The position numbers were made by a program, and so were the translations under genes. From Streptomyces flaveolus (GTDB lineage: Bacteria; Actinomycetota; Actinomycetes; Streptomycetales; Streptomycetaceae): a DNA stretch of 64,000 nucleotides. The DNA is taken from contig NZ_BMRV01000016.1 in NCBI RefSeq assembly GCF_014648815.1, positions 1 through 64,000 on the forward strand, written 5' to 3'. Shown here piece after piece: positions 56,836 to 64,000 of this stretch (position 1 is the stretch's first letter; each line of letters starts with the position of its first letter). The notes beneath the pieces were generated by a model. It was not told where the DNA came from. It saw only the letters and a program-made list of their open reading frames with translations, and ran no database searches.

Positions 56836-59784
56836 ATGGGCGGCGTGTCGCAGACCTCACTCAGCAGCCCACTCGTCGGTCGCGAGGACGAACTCGCGCG
56901 TCTCACCGGCGCGCTGGAACGCGCCCGCGCCGGTGAGGCCCGTGCGGTGCTCGTCGCCGGGGACGCCGGGGTCGGCAAGACCCGGGTGCTGGACGAGGTC
57001 GCCGCACGGGCCGCCGCGGCCGGGACGACCGTGCTCACCGGGCACTGCGTCGACCTGGGGGACGTCGGCCTGCCGTATCTGCCGTTCACCGAGATCCTCG
57101 GCGTGCTGGCCGCCGACGAGCGGTTCGCCGCCGTGCCGGCCGCGCACCCGGTGGCCGAGCGGCTGCTCGGGGGCGGCCCGGAGGACGACGCCGGCGCCCC
57201 GCGGTCGCGGCTGCTGCTCTTCGAGGACGTGGCCGCCCTGCTGACCGACCTGGCGGACGTCGCCCCGTTGCTGCTGGTCCTGGAGGACCTGCACTGGGCC
57301 GACCAGTCCTCCCGGGACCTGCTGAGGTTCCTGCTCAGCCGGGGGGTGCTGCAGCACCACCGGATCGCGGTGTTCGCCTCCTACCGGGCGGACGACCTGC
57401 ACCGCCGCCACCCGCTGCGCCCGCTGCTCGCCGAGCTGGTGCGGCTGCCCGCCGTGGAGCGCCTCGAGTTGCGGCCGCTGCCGGACGCGGACGTGGCCCG
57501 GCTGGTGCGCGCGCTGCGCGACCGGACGCTGCCGGACACCACCGTGCACCGGATCGTCGAACGCGCCGAGGGCAACGCCTTCTACGCCGAGGAACTGGTC
57601 GCGGCCACGGACACGCCCGCCGGGGGCGTGCCCAGCGGTCTGGCCGACGTTCTGCTCATCCGGTTCGAGCAGCTGTCCGAGACCGCCCAGCAGGTGCTGC
57701 GCACCGCCGCCGTCGCCGGCCGCCGCGTGGGGCACGACCTGCTGCGGGACGCCGTGGGGCTGCCCGAGGAGGAGCTGGAGTCGGCGCTGCGCGAGGCGGT
57801 GGAGCGGCAGTTGCTCGTCTCCGGCGACGGGAACACGTACTCCTTCCGGCACGCGCTGGCGCGCGAAGCCGTCTACGCCGATCTCCTCTCGGGCGAACGG
57901 GCCCGGCTGCACGGCGCGTTCGCCCGGCTGCTCGCCGGGCCTGGCCGCCGGTCCGGCAGCGCCGCCGAGCGCGCCCACCACTACCGCGAGAGCCATGATC
58001 TGCCCGAGGCCCTGGCCGCCTCGCTGGAGGCCGCCGACCACGCCCAGCGCGTGGGCGCGCCGGCCGAGGAACTGCGGCACCTCGAGGCGGTCCTGGACCT
58101 GTGGTCGGCGGTCGACGCCCCCGCACGCCCCGCCGGCCCCGACGCGGTGACGCTGACGCTGCGCGCCTCCGCCGCCGCCGCGCACGCCGGGGAGCTGCAC
58201 CGCGCGGTCTCCCTGACCCGGTCCGCACTGGCGGGCCTCGGCCAGGACGCGGACCTGGAGCTGGCCGCCCGCGTCCGCTACACCCTCGCCGGGAACCTGC
58301 TGAGCGTCGACAACCTGTCCGCCGCCTACACCCACAGCAGCGAGGCGCTCGATCTGATCCCGGCCGACCCGCCGTCCTCGACGTGGGTGTGGGCCGCGGC
58401 CACGCACGTGACGGCGGCCCGCCAGGTCGGCGAGAACGAGACCGCGCTGCGGGTCGCCCACCGGGCCCTGCGGGTCGCGGAGGAGCTGGGGGTCCCCGAC
58501 GCCCGCGCCGATCTGCTGATCTCCCTGACGAGTCTGGAGGGCGGCAACCGGGCCACCCCTGCGGGCCGGGAGCGGCTGCTGGAGGCCCGCGAGCTGGCGC
58601 GGGGGGCGGGCAACGCGCCCGTGGAGCTGCGCGCGCTGTTCAACCTCGCCATCGGCAGCTTCGAGTCCGGTGACCTGGAGAAGTGCCTGCACTGGGCGTC
58701 GGAGGGACTGGACCGGGCCCGCCGCTCCGGGCTGCTGTCCTCGCCCTATCCGCGGGAGATGCGGTATCTGCGGCTGCTCGTGCGGTACACGCTGGGCCAC
58801 TGGGACGAGGTGCTGCGCGAGTCCGCCGAGCAGGCCCGGGTGCGGCCGGCCGCGGGCGGTCACACCCTCGGCCCCGGGCTGTACGTGGCGCTGGCGCGGG
58901 GCGACTTCGGGGCGGCCGAGCGGGCCCGGGCCCTGATGGAGGGACCGTTCGACTGGATGGCGCGGATGGTCGGGGGACTCGTGCTGACCGACGCGGCGGC
59001 GCTGCGCGGGAACGCGGAGGAGGCCGTGCGGTGGATGCGGTCCTCCGTCGAGGAGCTCACCGAGGCGGGCACGCGGCCCGCCGTGACCGTCCGGCTCGCC
59101 ACCCTGGCGCTGTCCGCGGTCGCCGACACCGTGGCCGAGCTGCGCCGGGCCGGGGACGGGGCGGGGGTGGCCCGCTGGACGGAGACTGGGGCCGAACTGC
59201 TGGCCGAGGCCCGCTGGTCCGCCGAGCACGGCTTCGACGCCCTCCCCCAGGGCCCGGAGGGCCAGGCGTGGCTGGCACGGGCGGAGGCCGAGTGGTCCCG
59301 GATCCGCTCCGTCGCGCCGGACCCGGCGCCCTGGGAGCGGGCGGTGGCCGCCTTCGCGTACGGCGACCCCTACGAACGCGCGCGGTGCCGGCTGCGGCTG
59401 GCCGAGTCCCTGCTGGCGGCCGACCGCCGCGAGGAGGCGGCCGCCGAGGCGGAGACGGTACGCCGGGAGGCCGACCGGCTCGGCGCCACGCTGCTGCGTG
59501 AGCGGCTCGACGACCTGGCCCGCCGCGGCCGGCTCACGGATCCGGTGCCGTCCGCCGGAGCGGGCGCGGCGGTGCTGACGCCCCGCGAGCAGGACGTGCT
59601 GCGCCTGCTCGCCCTCGGGCACAGCAACCGGCAGATCGGCGAGAAGCTGTTCATCAGCGCCAAGACGGCGAGCGTGCACGTCTCCAACATCCTCGCCAAG
59701 CTCGGTGCTTCGAGCCGTACGGAGGCGGTCGCGGTCGCCTACCGGCAGGGGCTGGTCGCACCGGAGCCGACCGCCTCGGGCTGA
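56836..59784 (+). CDS. Large ATP-binding LuxR (LAL) family regulator
   Basis: A 982-residue STAND-type activator. An N-terminal AAA ATPase domain has Walker A AGDAGVGKT with Lys48 and Walker B LLLVLEDLHWAD (about 145-156). A long TPR-like helical middle region follows (about 350-880). A C-terminal LuxR helix-turn-helix has LTPREQDVLRLLALGHSNRQIGEKL (in part) and FISAKTASVHVSNILAKLG. LAL proteins control secondary metabolism or sugar use in response to unknown inducers. ATG 56836 is used; GTG 56845 has a better spaced GGATGG. Confidence 0.9.
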   Translation: MGGVSQTSLSSPLVGREDELARLTGALERARAGEARAVLVAGDAGVGKTRVLDEVAARAAAAGTTVLTGHCVDLGDVGLPYLPFTEILGVLAADERFAAVPAAHPVAERLLGGGPEDDAGAPRSRLLLFEDVAALLTDLADVAPLLLVLEDLHWADQSSRDLLRFLLSRGVLQHHRIAVFASYRADDLHRRHPLRPLLAELVRLPAVERLELRPLPDADVARLVRALRDRTLPDTTVHRIVERAEGNAFYAEELVAATDTPAGGVPSGLADVLLIRFEQLSETAQQVLRTAAVAGRRVGHDLLRDAVGLPEEELESALREAVERQLLVSGDGNTYSFRHALAREAVYADLLSGERARLHGAFARLLAGPGRRSGSAAERAHHYRESHDLPEALAASLEAADHAQRVGAPAEELRHLEAVLDLWSAVDAPARPAGPDAVTLTLRASAAAAHAGELHRAVSLTRSALAGLGQDADLELAARVRYTLAGNLLSVDNLSAAYTHSSEALDLIPADPPSSTWVWAAATHVTAARQVGENETALRVAHRALRVAEELGVPDARADLLISLTSLEGGNRATPAGRERLLEARELARGAGNAPVELRALFNLAIGSFESGDLEKCLHWASEGLDRARRSGLLSSPYPREMRYLRLLVRYTLGHWDEVLRESAEQARVRPAAGGHTLGPGLYVALARGDFGAAERARALMEGPFDWMARMVGGLVLTDAAALRGNAEEAVRWMRSSVEELTEAGTRPAVTVRLATLALSAVADTVAELRRAGDGAGVARWTETGAELLAEARWSAEHGFDALPQGPEGQAWLARAEAEWSRIRSVAPDPAPWERAVAAFAYGDPYERARCRLRLAESLLAADRREEAAAEAETVRREADRLGATLLRERLDDLARRGRLTDPVPSAGAGAAVLTPREQDVLRLLALGHSNRQIGEKLFISAKTASVHVSNILAKLGASSRTEAVAVAYRQGLVAPEPTASG

Positions 59785-59877
59785 CCCCGGCCGGGCGGCG
59801 GGAACCCCGGCCGGCCCAGGGACGTTGTCCGGGCACCCCCGACTCCCATGGCGGACCACGACACAGGGCGGCACAGG

Positions 59878-61170
59878 ATGAGCGAGTTGGTCCCCGGCGG
59901 CAACATTCCCCTGCCGGGCGGCCCCGTGAGCGTGCGGGTGCCGGGCGGGTTCGACGTGTCCGCCCTGATCACGGACGACGGCGGCACGGTGAGCGGTGAC
60001 GGCGACTTCGTCTTCTACAACCAGCCCGACGCACCCGGCGCCCGGCTGCGGGACGACACGCTCACCGTCGATCCGCGGCGGCTGCGCGCCGGCGCGACCC
60101 GGGTGACGGTGGCCGTCAGCCCCGCCGTGCCCGGCACGCTCCTGAGCGACGCGCCCTCCCCCACGCTGGAGGTGGCCGACGCGGCCGGGCGGACGTTCGC
60201 CCGCTTCTCCCCGCCCCGCCCGCGCCAGGAGACCGTGCTGCTGCTCGCGGAGCTGTACCGGCGCGGCGACCGCTGGAAGCTGCGCGCCCTCGGCCAGGGG
60301 TACGCGGACGGACTGGCCGGACTCGCCCGGGACTTCGGGGTGGAGGTCGTGGACGACGCCCAGGACTCCGACGCGGGCGCCCCGCGGCCCGTCCCCTCGG
60401 ACGGCTTCCTCGAGCTGGTCAACGCCGCCCGCGCGGCGGCCGGTTCCCCGCCCGTCTCGGCCGACGGGCGCCTGATCTCCGCGGCCCGCTCGCACGCCGG
60501 TGCCATGGCCGCCGGGGGCGCGTTGAGCGTGGAGACCCGGGACGGCGTCTCCGTCCACCAGCGCGTCGTACTGGCCGGGTTCGCGTATCTCACCGTCGGC
60601 GAGCACCTGGTCTCGGGCCCGCGCACGCCCGCGGAGTTCCTCGCGTACTGCCTGCGCACCGAGCGGACCCGGCGCACCCTGCACGAGGCCGCCTTCACGC
60701 ACGCAGGCTGGGGCTACGTCACCGGCGGGCCCTCGGGCGACACGTACTGGGCGGCCCTGTGGGCGGTGCCGCTGACGCCGCAGGGCCTGGAACGTGCGAC
60801 GGGCGAGGTCGTGGCTCTGACCAACCAGGAGCGGGTCCGCGCCGGTCTGCCCGAACTGACCGCCGACCCGCGGCTCACGGCGGCCGCGCAGGCGCACAGC
60901 GCGGACATGGTGGCCCGGGACTTCTACGCGCACACCGACCCCGACGGCGGCAGGCCCTGGGACCGGGCCGCAGCCGCGGGCGCCACGCGGCGCACGGTCG
61001 GCGAGAACATAGCCTGCGGCCAGCGCTCTCCCGCCGATGTGGTGGAGGGGTGGATGAACAGCCCCGGGCACCGTGCCAACATCCTCGGGGCCGACTTCAC
61101 GCACGTCGGGGTCGGCCTGGCCGGCGGCGGCCGGGCGGGCACGTACTGGACCCAGTTGTTCGGCGGCTGA
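59878..61170 (+). CDS. TerD-like domain fused to two CAP/SCP domains
   Basis: A 430-residue protein. Residues about 1-165 resemble a TerD domain (MSELVPGGNIPLPGGPVSVRV; then DFVFYNQPDAPGA, and ETVLLLAELYRRGDRWKLRALGQGYADGL in part). Two CAP-superfamily modules follow: a degenerate one (about 180-305, FLELVNAARAAAGSPPVSADGRL) and a canonical one (about 312-430, VVALTNQERVRAGLPELTAD, HSADMVARDFYAHTDPDG, GENIACG, WMNSPGHRANIL). No signal peptide is seen, although CAP proteins are usually secreted. ATG 59878 is preferred, as AGGGCGG lies upstream. Confidence 0.86.
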   Translation: MSELVPGGNIPLPGGPVSVRVPGGFDVSALITDDGGTVSGDGDFVFYNQPDAPGARLRDDTLTVDPRRLRAGATRVTVAVSPAVPGTLLSDAPSPTLEVADAAGRTFARFSPPRPRQETVLLLAELYRRGDRWKLRALGQGYADGLAGLARDFGVEVVDDAQDSDAGAPRPVPSDGFLELVNAARAAAGSPPVSADGRLISAARSHAGAMAAGGALSVETRDGVSVHQRVVLAGFAYLTVGEHLVSGPRTPAEFLAYCLRTERTRRTLHEAAFTHAGWGYVTGGPSGDTYWAALWAVPLTPQGLERATGEVVALTNQERVRAGLPELTADPRLTAAAQAHSADMVARDFYAHTDPDGGRPWDRAAAAGATRRTVGENIACGQRSPADVVEGWMNSPGHRANILGADFTHVGVGLAGGGRAGTYWTQLFGG

Positions 61171-61249
61171 CCCGGCGTTTCCCGGTCGGAACCGGCCACG
61201 GCGATGGGCGATCCTGGCGGAACGAGACGCTCCGGGACAGGATGCCCGC

Positions 61250-61927
61250 ATGAAGGGTGACCTCTTTTCCAGCGAGCACATGGTGCAGCCCGCCTCGGCG
61301 CCGGGCATGACCGTCGAGAACGCCAAGTGCGTCCGGTACGTGGTGAACGGCGAGATGCTCGCCCGGCAGGGCGCGATGATCGCCTACCGCGGCGGGCTCC
61401 GGTTCGAGCGCAAGGGTCAGGGCGTGGGCGGCATGCTCAAACGCGCGGTCACCGGTGAGGGACTGCCGCTGATGGCGGTGCGCGGACAGGGCGAGGCGTG
61501 GTTCGCGCACGAGGCGCAGAACTGCTTCATCGTGGAGGTCGAGCCGGGCGACGAGTTCACCGTCAACGGCCGCAACGTCCTGTGCTTCGACGCGTCGTTG
61601 TCGTACCGCATCGCCACCGTGAAGGGCTCGGGCATCGCCGGCGGCGGACTGTTCAACAGCGTCTTCACGGGCCACGGCAGGCTGGGCCTGGTGTGCGAGG
61701 GCAATCCGCTGGTCATACCCGTGTCGCCGCAATACCCGGTGTACGTGGACACGGACGCGATCGTCGGCTGGTCCGCCGGGCTGGCGACCTCGCTGCACCG
61801 CTCGCAGTCCCTCGGCTCGATGCTGCGCGGGGGTTCCGGGGAGGCCGTGCAGCTGATGCTCCAGGGCGAGGGGTACGTCGTCGTGCGGCCGAGTGAGGCG
61901 ACGCCGCAGAAGCCCCAGCAGCACTGA
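61250..61927 (+). CDS. AIM24 family protein
   Basis: A 225-residue beta-rich soluble protein of the AIM24/DUF124 family (NAKCVRYVVNGEMLARQGAMI, about 24-44; GVGGMLKRAVTGEGLPLMAVRG, about 58-79; CEGNPLVIPVSPQYPVYVDTDAIVGW in part, about 150-175). Homologues are found beside TerD-family genes in bacteria and in yeast mitochondria; the function is unknown. It lies 79 bp after the TerD-CAP gene on the same strand, fitting that association. ATG 61250. Confidence 0.86.
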   Translation: MKGDLFSSEHMVQPASAPGMTVENAKCVRYVVNGEMLARQGAMIAYRGGLRFERKGQGVGGMLKRAVTGEGLPLMAVRGQGEAWFAHEAQNCFIVEVEPGDEFTVNGRNVLCFDASLSYRIATVKGSGIAGGGLFNSVFTGHGRLGLVCEGNPLVIPVSPQYPVYVDTDAIVGWSAGLATSLHRSQSLGSMLRGGSGEAVQLMLQGEGYVVVRPSEATPQKPQQH

Positions 61928-62045
61928 GTCCGGCCGGGAGGCCGAAGCCGCGGACCTCACCGGCCGCGCTTCGGAACCCTGTTGACCCGGCGCACGTCGC
62001 GCGAAAGGCTGCGGGACGGCGTGGATCACCACCCGCGCCGGAAGG

Positions 62046-63014
62046 ATGACTGCCTTGATCGGGATCACGGAGATCGAAGCCGCGGCCGAACGGATCGCCG
62101 GCCATGTCGTACGCACCCCGACGGTGCCGAGTCCTGGACTGACCGCGCTGCTCGGGGCGCCGGTCACCGCCAAGCTGGAGCTGTTGCAGCGCACCGGATC
62201 GTTCAAGGCGCGCGGCGCGACGGCGAAGCTGCTGTCGCTGACCGAGGCCGAGCGGGCCGCGGGTGTCGTGGCGGTCAGTGGCGGCAATCACGGCATCGCC
62301 GTGGCGGTCATGGCCGCCGCACTCGACGTGAAGGCCACGGTGGTGATGCCGCGTACGGCGCCCGCGCGTTCGGTGGAGACCGCCGAGGAAGCGGGCGCGG
62401 TGGTGCGGCTCACCGACGGCATGGACAGCGCCTTCGCGCTCGTGACGCGGTTGCGGGAGGAGGGGCTCACGCTGGTCCACCCGTTCGACGACCCCGTGGT
62501 GATCGCGGGGCAGGGCACCGTGGGGCTGGAGTTCGCCGAGGACGCCGGGGAGCTCACCGACGTGGTCGTGAGCATCGGCGGCGGTGGGCTGATCGCGGGC
62601 GTGGCGGCGGCGTTGCGGGCCCGCCGTCCGGACGTGCGGATCTGGGGCGTGGAGACGGAGGGCGCCGAGGCCATGTCCCGGGCCCTGGCGGCGGGCGGCC
62701 CGCTGCCGGTACCGCTGTCGTCGGTCGTCACCACGCTCAGCGCCCCGTCCGTCTCGCAGCTGACGTACGACCATGTGTCCGCACTGGTCACCGAGGTGCT
62801 CGTGGTGTCCGACCGGGATGCGATCGAGGGGTCGTTCGCACTGGCCGAGCACGCCAAGGTGTGGACCGAGCCGGCCGCCGGCTGTCTGCTGCCCGCGGCC
62901 CGGCGGGTGGTGGAGCGGGTGGGCGACGGTGCCCGGATCGGACTGGTGGTGTGCGGGGGCAACGCCACGACCGCCGACATGACGGCCTGGGCGGACCGCT
63001 TCGGGCTGCGCTGA
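62046..63014 (+). CDS. Threonine/serine dehydratase-like PLP enzyme
   Basis: A 322-residue fold-type II PLP enzyme. The Schiff-base lysine is Lys54 in RTGSFKARGA. The substrate loop SGGNHGIAVA is at about 79-88 and the PLP phosphate loop SIGGGGLIAGVAA at about 177-189. The length, with no ACT domain, fits catabolic threonine dehydratase or serine racemase-type enzymes that make 2-oxobutyrate or pyruvate plus ammonia. ATG 62046; the GGAAGG ribosome site lies about 3-8 bases upstream. Confidence 0.87.
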   Translation: MTALIGITEIEAAAERIAGHVVRTPTVPSPGLTALLGAPVTAKLELLQRTGSFKARGATAKLLSLTEAERAAGVVAVSGGNHGIAVAVMAAALDVKATVVMPRTAPARSVETAEEAGAVVRLTDGMDSAFALVTRLREEGLTLVHPFDDPVVIAGQGTVGLEFAEDAGELTDVVVSIGGGGLIAGVAAALRARRPDVRIWGVETEGAEAMSRALAAGGPLPVPLSSVVTTLSAPSVSQLTYDHVSALVTEVLVVSDRDAIEGSFALAEHAKVWTEPAAGCLLPAARRVVERVGDGARIGLVVCGGNATTADMTAWADRFGLR

Positions 63015-63141
63015 CGCCGGCGTTCCGCGCACGGCGCGCGGGAAAATCGGGTGGTCGCCTCGCGCGTTCGTTGAACGCACCCCGGCCCGCTCACCGTACT
63101 CCTGGGCAAGCCGGAGCCGGCGGTGCGAGCGAGGGAGGGCC

Positions 63142-64000
63142 ATGGGCAGGGCGCACGTCTCCACACACGACCTGGTCGCCGGACGGTACCGCCTGCTCGA
63201 GGTCGTCCACCGGGAGACGAACCGCGTCTGCTGGTCCGGGGAGGACGCCGCGACGGGCCGCCCGTGCCTGGTGACACAGGTCGGCCTCCCGGAGGAACCC
63301 GCCGACGAGAACTCCCGCCGGGCGACCGGCCGGGTCGTGCGGACCTGCGAGACCATGCGGCTGCTCTGCCCGGACCGGGTGGCCGCGGTGGTCGAGGCGG
63401 TGGTGGAGCACGGCGCCCTGTGGACGGTCACCGAGTGGGTCGGCGGCACACCGCTCAGTGAACTCCTGGCCGAGCAGGGCGCCTTCAACTACGCACGGGC
63501 GGCACGCATCGGACTGGAGCTGCTGGACGTGCTGGAGGCGGCGCACGACCAGGGCGTCACGCACGGCGAGCTCAGCCCGGGGCAGGTGTTCGTGCGCGAG
63601 GAGGGCTCCGTCGTCGTCACCGGCTTCGGACTGGCCGGCGCCACCCTCGAGCCGCGGCTGACTGCTCCCTCGTACGCCGCCCCCGAGCAGGCCCGCGACG
63701 AGCGGATCGGGCCCGCGGCCGACCTGTGGACGCTGGGCGCGATCCTCTACGCGATGGTGGAGGGCCGCCCGGCGTTCCGTGACCGTGGCCGCGCCGAGGC
63801 CACGCTGAAGGGCGTGGACCGGCTGCCGCTGCGCACCCCGGTGCGGGCCGGTCCGCTCACCCAGGTGGTGCAGGGGCTGCTGCGCAGGAACTCCCGGGAG
63901 CGGCTGAGCCGCCCGGTGGTCCGTGCGGCCCTCACCCGGGTGCTGTCGGAGGATCCCGAGGCGGCGGCGCCCCCGGTCCCCCGGCCCCGGCTGCGGGGCG
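63142..64000 (+). CDS. Ser/Thr kinase-like protein, probable pseudokinase (3' end outside window)
   Basis: The frame is open from ATG 63142, preceded by GAGGGAGGGCC with a 4-5 base spacer, to the window end (286 residues visible). It has a protein kinase fold (LVAGRYRLLEVVHRETNRVCW; then GLELLDVLEAAHDQGVTHGELSPGQVFV split; YAAPEQARDERIGPAADLWTLGAILYAMVEG in part). Key catalytic residues are lost: the ATP-lysine region reads CLVTQV, the HRD loop reads HGELSPGQ and the DFG motif reads TGFG. It is therefore a likely pseudokinase acting as a scaffold or sensor. What follows the kinase domain cannot be seen. Confidence 0.84.
   Translation, partial: MGRAHVSTHDLVAGRYRLLEVVHRETNRVCWSGEDAATGRPCLVTQVGLPEEPADENSRRATGRVVRTCETMRLLCPDRVAAVVEAVVEHGALWTVTEWVGGTPLSELLAEQGAFNYARAARIGLELLDVLEAAHDQGVTHGELSPGQVFVREEGSVVVTGFGLAGATLEPRLTAPSYAAPEQARDERIGPAADLWTLGAILYAMVEGRPAFRDRGRAEATLKGVDRLPLRTPVRAGPLTQVVQGLLRRNSRERLSRPVVRAALTRVLSEDPEAAAPPVPRPRLRG

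Noticed and set aside
56857..61326. A 1489-codon minus-strand open frame opposite the LAL and TerD-CAP genes
   Set aside because: Antisense shadow of clearly coding sequence, Gly/Arg/Gln-rich and without domains.

Overview
The window is about 72-75% GC by eye, with dense genes, frequent GTG starts, many ATGA/GTGA/TGATG stop-start overlaps and several actinobacterial families (WhiB, GlgE, DUF1206, GPP34, LAL regulators, RsbW-like ATPases). This points to a Streptomyces or close relative. I see no rRNA, tRNA, CRISPR array, insertion sequence or prophage. Gene order in the first 30 kb (glg operon, multi-HAMP kinase, stressosome genes, NDH-2, SigB-type sigma) resembles, from memory, a stress-gene region in a chromosome arm of S. 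coelicolor; that comparison was not run.

Layout. 1-7 kb: a four-gene GlgE-pathway operon (glgE 3' end, treS, maltokinase, glgB), then a YbdK-type carboxylate-amine ligase. 7-10.8 kb: small membrane protein, acyl-CoA ligase, two RsbW-like ATPases, a PRC-barrel protein. 11-23 kb: a signalling block with a soluble multi-HAMP hybrid kinase built from five 276-bp tandem repeats, an ANTAR-GAF-PAS-PP2C phosphatase, a STAS antagonist, and a coupled stressosome operon (RsbR, RsbS, RsbT, an RsbT-RsbX fusion and an RsbU-like phosphatase). 23-30 kb: type II NADH dehydrogenase, FUSC exporter, DUF1206 protein, and a SigB/F-type sigma factor with an upstream RsbW-like gene. 30-40 kb: PLP decarboxylase, a possible TTA-containing leader with an intrinsic terminator, cNMP-binding protein, MFS and LysE transporters with LysG, WhiB, a DUF6098 gene apparently damaged by an 8-bp duplication, a flavin dehydrogenase, a TetR regulator with a 39-bp palindrome, GPP34.

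40-44 kb: a decayed SpoIIE phosphatase gene, then a small biosynthetic cluster with a UbiA prenyltransferase divergent from a type III PKS - ICMT methyltransferase - flavin monooxygenase operon that resembles the S. griseus srsABC phenolic-lipid operon. 44-49.5 kb: secreted M15 peptidase, a 44-residue very basic peptide gene, ABC exporter, Ser/Thr kinase, ECF sigma and its zinc anti-sigma. 49.5-53 kb: AlkB-like oxygenase, metallo-beta-lactamase fold hydrolase, DUF4032 protein, universal stress protein. 53-57 kb: a coupled three-gene unit with a receiver/thioredoxin-reductase-like flavoprotein lacking the CxxC pair, a cNMP-domain histidine kinase and a UBP zinc finger. 57-64 kb: LAL regulator, a TerD-CAP-CAP fusion, AIM24 protein, threonine-dehydratase-like enzyme and the start of a pseudokinase.

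The common theme is stress physiology: storage-carbon and trehalose metabolism, partner switching around SigB-type sigma factors, redox signalling and membrane-active lipids. The least explained systems are the receiver-flavoprotein/kinase/zinc-finger operon, the basic peptide/ABC exporter/kinase set, and the fused stressosome components.
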